This document shows, piece after piece, positions 6,377 to 8,625 of a DNA stretch of 8,625 nucleotides. The notes beneath the pieces are model-generated. The model searched no databases. It saw only the letters and a program-made list of their open reading frames with translations, and had not been told where the DNA came from. Origin of the DNA: Selenomonadaceae bacterium (GTDB lineage: Bacteria > Bacillota > Negativicutes > Selenomonadales > Selenomonadaceae); contig JAFUTM010000335.1 in NCBI GenBank assembly GCA_017484235.1, forward strand, positions 1-8,625, written 5' to 3'. Position 1 is the stretch's first letter; each line of letters opens with the position of its first letter. Made by a program: the position numbers and the translations under genes.

Positions 6377-6652
6377 TATTTGTATGCATTGTGGAAAGGA
6401 GACGATCACCGAGATAACTAATAAATATCGTATGCCCAATGAAAGACCTTATACTAATCCACCTAACTCTGGAGTATGCACAAGTCACAAATCTGATAGC
6501 TTTGCAATGGTCACGAATGGATTTATATTACGGGCGTTTTGCCTGTAAAACAAGAATATGCACATTATATCTGTGAAGATTGCGGTCATAGCGTAAAGGT
6601 TTCGATTTATGGGAATTTACATTGGCATAGCAATTGTGCTCATTTTGATTAA
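6369..6652 (+). pseudogene. Small zinc-ribbon protein, frameshifted
   Basis: Reading from ATG 6369 gives MINICMHCGKETITEI and a GVC-TSHK segment, but this frame continues only to a stop at 6546-6548 with an unconvincing tail. The -1 frame, open from 6500 to the stop at 6650-6652, carries CNGHEWIYI and a second CEDCGH ... HWHSNCAHFD cluster. No start codon suits that frame alone. Adding one T to the TTT at 6501-6503 would join them smoothly as SDSFCNGHEWIYI, giving about 94 residues with two CxxC knuckles and paired downstream Cys/His. The ATG overlaps the AIM24 stop by 8 bases; a later ATG (6384) would lose the first Cys. The gene is either a recent pseudogene or intact with a one-base sequencing error. 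The family is not recognised beyond zinc-ribbon likeness. Confidence 0.65.
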
Positions 6653-6660
6653 AACATTAA

Positions 6661-6690
6661 AAAGGAGCTGTTGAATAACGGCTCTTTTTT
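6661..6690 (+). terminator. Rho-independent terminator of the AIM24/zinc-ribbon operon
   Basis: An 8-bp stem, GAGCTGTT (6665-6672) with AACGGCTC (6677-6684) including one G-U pair, closes a GAAT loop and is followed by six T; A residues at 6661-6663 extend the pairing into the T-run. This is a textbook intrinsic terminator 8 bases after the zinc-ribbon stop. Confidence 0.9.
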
Positions 6691-6825
6691 ATGCTTACGA
6701 GTTATAAGAACTCCTGTAATTGTCGTGATTATAACTTTCAGTAATATAAAACAATTGAGATTTATCATCTTTCTTGTGATTTAATTGATATTTTTTAATA
6801 ATTATTAATTGTTGTTAAAAAACAC

Positions 6826-6854
6826 TTGCATAAAATCGAATATGAATATATAAT
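6826..6854 (+). promoter_or_regulatory. Sigma-70-type promoter of proBA
   Basis: TTGCAT (6826-6831) and a perfect TATAAT (6849-6854) are separated by exactly 17 bases, with an A/T-rich stretch upstream that could act as an UP element. Transcription would start near 6861, leaving a leader of about 30 bases, too short for a T-box or riboswitch. Between the terminator at 6690 and this promoter I see nothing beyond AT-rich DNA and an 8-bp inverted repeat (AGTTATAA 6700-6707, TTATAACT 6729-6736). Confidence 0.75.
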
Positions 6855-6890
6855 GAAAGAAATATGAATTAAAGGTGGATTGCTAATCAA

Positions 6891-7712
6891 ATGAGCGAAG
6901 CACGTGCTAATTTAAAAAATGCAAATCGAATCGTCATAAAAGTTGGCACCAGTACACTTGCCTATCCTCAAACGCGAAAGTTAAATCTGTTTCGTATAGA
7001 ACATTTAATCAGAGAAATTGCGGATTTACACAATGGTGGGAAGGAAATAATTTTTGTATCGTCCGGCGCAATTGCAGCTGGAATTGGGCGAATGGGTTTA
7101 TCTGAAAAACCGGACAATGTACCCGATAATCAAGCGTTGGCGGCAATTGGTCAAGGTGTGCTGATGCATATATATGAAAAGTTTTTTGCTGAATATGGTA
7201 AAACAATGGCGCAGCTGCTTCTAACCGGCAATGATACAATTGATGCGCACGCCCGTGAAAATTCACGAAACTCTCTGCTGGCTATATTAAAAATGGGTGT
7301 CATACCAGTTATTAACGAGAACGATGCCGTTGCAACAGATGAGATTAAAATTGGCGATAATGACAATTTATCAGCAATGGTTGCGACTATGATAGATGCC
7401 GATATTTTAATTATTCTGACTGATATTGACGGTGTGTACAACGGCAATCCAAAGACTGATAAAAACGCAACATTAATTGATGAGATTAGCAGCATTACAC
7501 CTGCAATAGAAAAAATTGCGGGCGGTGCCGGCACTAAGCTTGGCACAGGTGGTATGTATACTAAAATTCAGGCGGCAAAGATTGCGACAAAAGCTGGCAT
7601 ATCTACTTTGATAATTCCTGGTTCTGAAGTCGGTGCATTGCGCAAATGCATTAATGGCGAGCGAATTGGCACCATCTTTCCGGCTAAAATTGGAGGCGTA
7701 AGTGATGAATGA
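6891..7712 (+). CDS. proB: Glutamate 5-kinase, short form without PUA domain
   Basis: ProB phosphorylates L-glutamate with ATP to gamma-glutamyl phosphate, the first step of proline synthesis, in the cytoplasm. The 273-residue protein is a complete amino-acid-kinase domain: KVGTST (17-22), VSSGAIAAG (56-64), INENDAV (141-147), IGDND (154-158), TDIDGVY (177-183) and GTGGMYTKIQAA (218-229). It ends soon after this domain, so the C-terminal PUA domain of the E. coli enzyme (367 residues) is absent; short forms are known in some Bacillota. AAGGTGG (6872-6878) lies 12 bases before the ATG, a rather long spacing. The stop overlaps the proA start by 8 bases (7705-7712), so the two are translationally coupled. 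Feedback inhibition by proline resides in the kinase domain in known enzymes and cannot be judged here. Confidence 0.96.
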   Translation: MSEARANLKNANRIVIKVGTSTLAYPQTRKLNLFRIEHLIREIADLHNGGKEIIFVSSGAIAAGIGRMGLSEKPDNVPDNQALAAIGQGVLMHIYEKFFAEYGKTMAQLLLTGNDTIDAHARENSRNSLLAILKMGVIPVINENDAVATDEIKIGDNDNLSAMVATMIDADILIILTDIDGVYNGNPKTDKNATLIDEISSITPAIEKIAGGAGTKLGTGGMYTKIQAAKIATKAGISTLIIPGSEVGALRKCINGERIGTIFPAKIGGVSDE

Positions 7713-8625
7713 AATTAAACAATCTATTGAAAATCGGGCACGTGCGGCTAAAATGGCAAGTGCAAAACTGGCAACTCTGTCTACGACAGTGAAGGATAAC
7801 GCCCTGCTGAAAATGGCTGAGTTGTTAATTGAACACAAAAACGACATTTTTGAGGCAAATGCAAAAGATGTTGAAGCTGCAAAAGCTAAAGGCGTAAAAT
7901 CTTCATATATTGATCGTTTGATTTTGAACGATAAACGGATTGAAGATATGGCGGAAGGTCTACGCCAGACAGCAGCACTGCCTGATCCTATTGGAACTGG
8001 CGATATGTATGTTACGAGACCTAATGGTCTGGAAATTTGCCGGGTCAGAGTTCCTTTTGGCGTGGTTGGAATAATTTATGAGGCACGTCCAAATGTAACG
8101 GTTGACGCGGTGGCATTGTGCCTTAAATCTGGTAATGCGTGTGTCCTGCGCGGTGGCTCGGAAGCCATTAATTCTAATAAAAAGATAATTGATATTTTAA
8201 AAGAGGCTGCTTACAGCGTCGGTATACCTGAAGGTGCAATTCAATTCATTGATATTATTGACCGCGATTCAGTTATAATTATGTGCAAGTTGCGCGGTCT
8301 TATTGATGTAATTATTCCACGCGGCGGTGCCGGCTTGATTAAGAGAGTCATTGAGCACAGCACCATAAATGTAATTGAGACTGGCACTGGAATTTGTCAC
8401 ATTTACGTCGACGCTTCGGCTAATCTCGATATGGCAGTTAAAATTGCGATAAATGCCAAAACTTCGCGTCCGTCAGTCTGCAACGCAATGGAGACTTTGT
8501 TAATTAACAAAAATGTTGCTGATAAATTCTTGCCGATGATAAAAACTGAAATGGAAAATAAAGGCGTTGAGCTGCGCGGCTGTGAACGCTGCCTGAAAAT
8601 TTGTCCTGATATGAAGCCTGCGGTT
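7705..8625 (+). CDS. proA: Gamma-glutamyl phosphate reductase (partial, right edge)
   Basis: ProA reduces gamma-glutamyl phosphate with NADPH to glutamate 5-semialdehyde, which cyclises to the proline precursor P5C. The first 307 codons are in the window and the frame stays open to the last base; the family is about 415 residues, so roughly the last 110 are missing. Visible aldehyde-dehydrogenase-fold motifs are VPFGVVGIIYEARPNVTVDA (117-136), LKSGNACVLRGGSEA (140-154), IPRGGAGLI (204-212), VIETGTGICHIYVD (223-236) and TSRPSVCNAMETLL (253-266), where Cys259 is the expected catalytic thiol. The ATG at 7705 follows GGAGG (7692-7696) at 8-base spacing; an in-frame GTG directly before it (7702) is less likely. 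It overlaps proB by 8 bases and is the second gene of the proBA operon. Whether proC follows cannot be seen. Confidence 0.96.
   Translation, partial: MNEIKQSIENRARAAKMASAKLATLSTTVKDNALLKMAELLIEHKNDIFEANAKDVEAAKAKGVKSSYIDRLILNDKRIEDMAEGLRQTAALPDPIGTGDMYVTRPNGLEICRVRVPFGVVGIIYEARPNVTVDAVALCLKSGNACVLRGGSEAINSNKKIIDILKEAAYSVGIPEGAIQFIDIIDRDSVIIMCKLRGLIDVIIPRGGAGLIKRVIEHSTINVIETGTGICHIYVDASANLDMAVKIAINAKTSRPSVCNAMETLLINKNVADKFLPMIKTEMENKGVELRGCERCLKICPDMKPAV

Noticed and set aside
6500..6548. Programmed -1 ribosomal frameshift in the zinc-ribbon gene
   Set aside because: No X-XXY-YYZ slippery heptamer lies in the overlap in the right frame and no stable downstream structure is visible; a lost T explains it more simply.
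6691..6890. Possible T-box or riboswitch leader before proBA
   Set aside because: The promoter at 6826-6854 leaves a leader of only about 30 bases, with no specifier stem, T-box motif or terminator.
7009..7847. Minus-strand open frames across proBA
   Set aside because: They lie opposite strongly conserved proB and proA coding sequence and lack ribosome sites or recognisable domains.

Overview
The window is an AT-rich stretch of bacterial chromosome with short intergenic gaps, housekeeping genes typical of Bacillota (tatD, queA, proBA) and strong AGGAG-type ribosome sites on several genes. The sulfatase-fold membrane enzyme at 3541-5442 carries motif wording (GTRTVRGLEA, SNHRPF) that I associate more with Gram-negative LTA-synthase-like proteins than with classic LtaS. 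A diderm low-GC Bacillota (Negativicutes-like) is therefore a reasonable guess, but it is only inference. There is no rRNA, tRNA, CRISPR array, transposase or phage module.

Layout. 7-804 is a TatD-family metal-dependent hydrolase, followed by two hairpins (the second a terminator) and then queA (946-1971), a queuosine tRNA-modification enzyme. A convergent gene on the minus strand (3371-2022) encodes a secreted protein that joins a C-type lectin domain to a LamG/concanavalin-like domain through Asn/Tyr/Gly/His-rich linkers. Divergent from it, after a 169-base AT-rich promoter region, is a five-helix membrane phosphoglycerol-transferase/LTA-synthase-like enzyme (3541-5442). The gap 5443-5638 holds a weak terminator-like hairpin and a composite palindromic element unlike its surroundings. 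Then comes an AIM24-family protein (5639-6376), overlapped by a small zinc-ribbon gene that is frameshifted (6369-6652) and closed by a clear rho-independent terminator. A well-formed promoter at 6826-6854 drives proB and the overlapping proA, which runs off the right edge.

How the genes work together. proB and proA form a translationally coupled operon for the first two steps of proline synthesis. The AIM24 gene and the zinc-ribbon gene overlap by 8 bases and share one transcript. The lectin-type protein and the membrane phosphotransferase are both cell-envelope products transcribed divergently from one short control region, so shared regulation is possible but unproven. tatD and queA are housekeeping genes separated by a terminator.

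Most noteworthy are the lectin-LamG protein with a complete mannose-type calcium site, the palindromic intergenic element at 5484-5616, the broken zinc-ribbon gene, and the mutually exclusive hairpins between tatD and queA.
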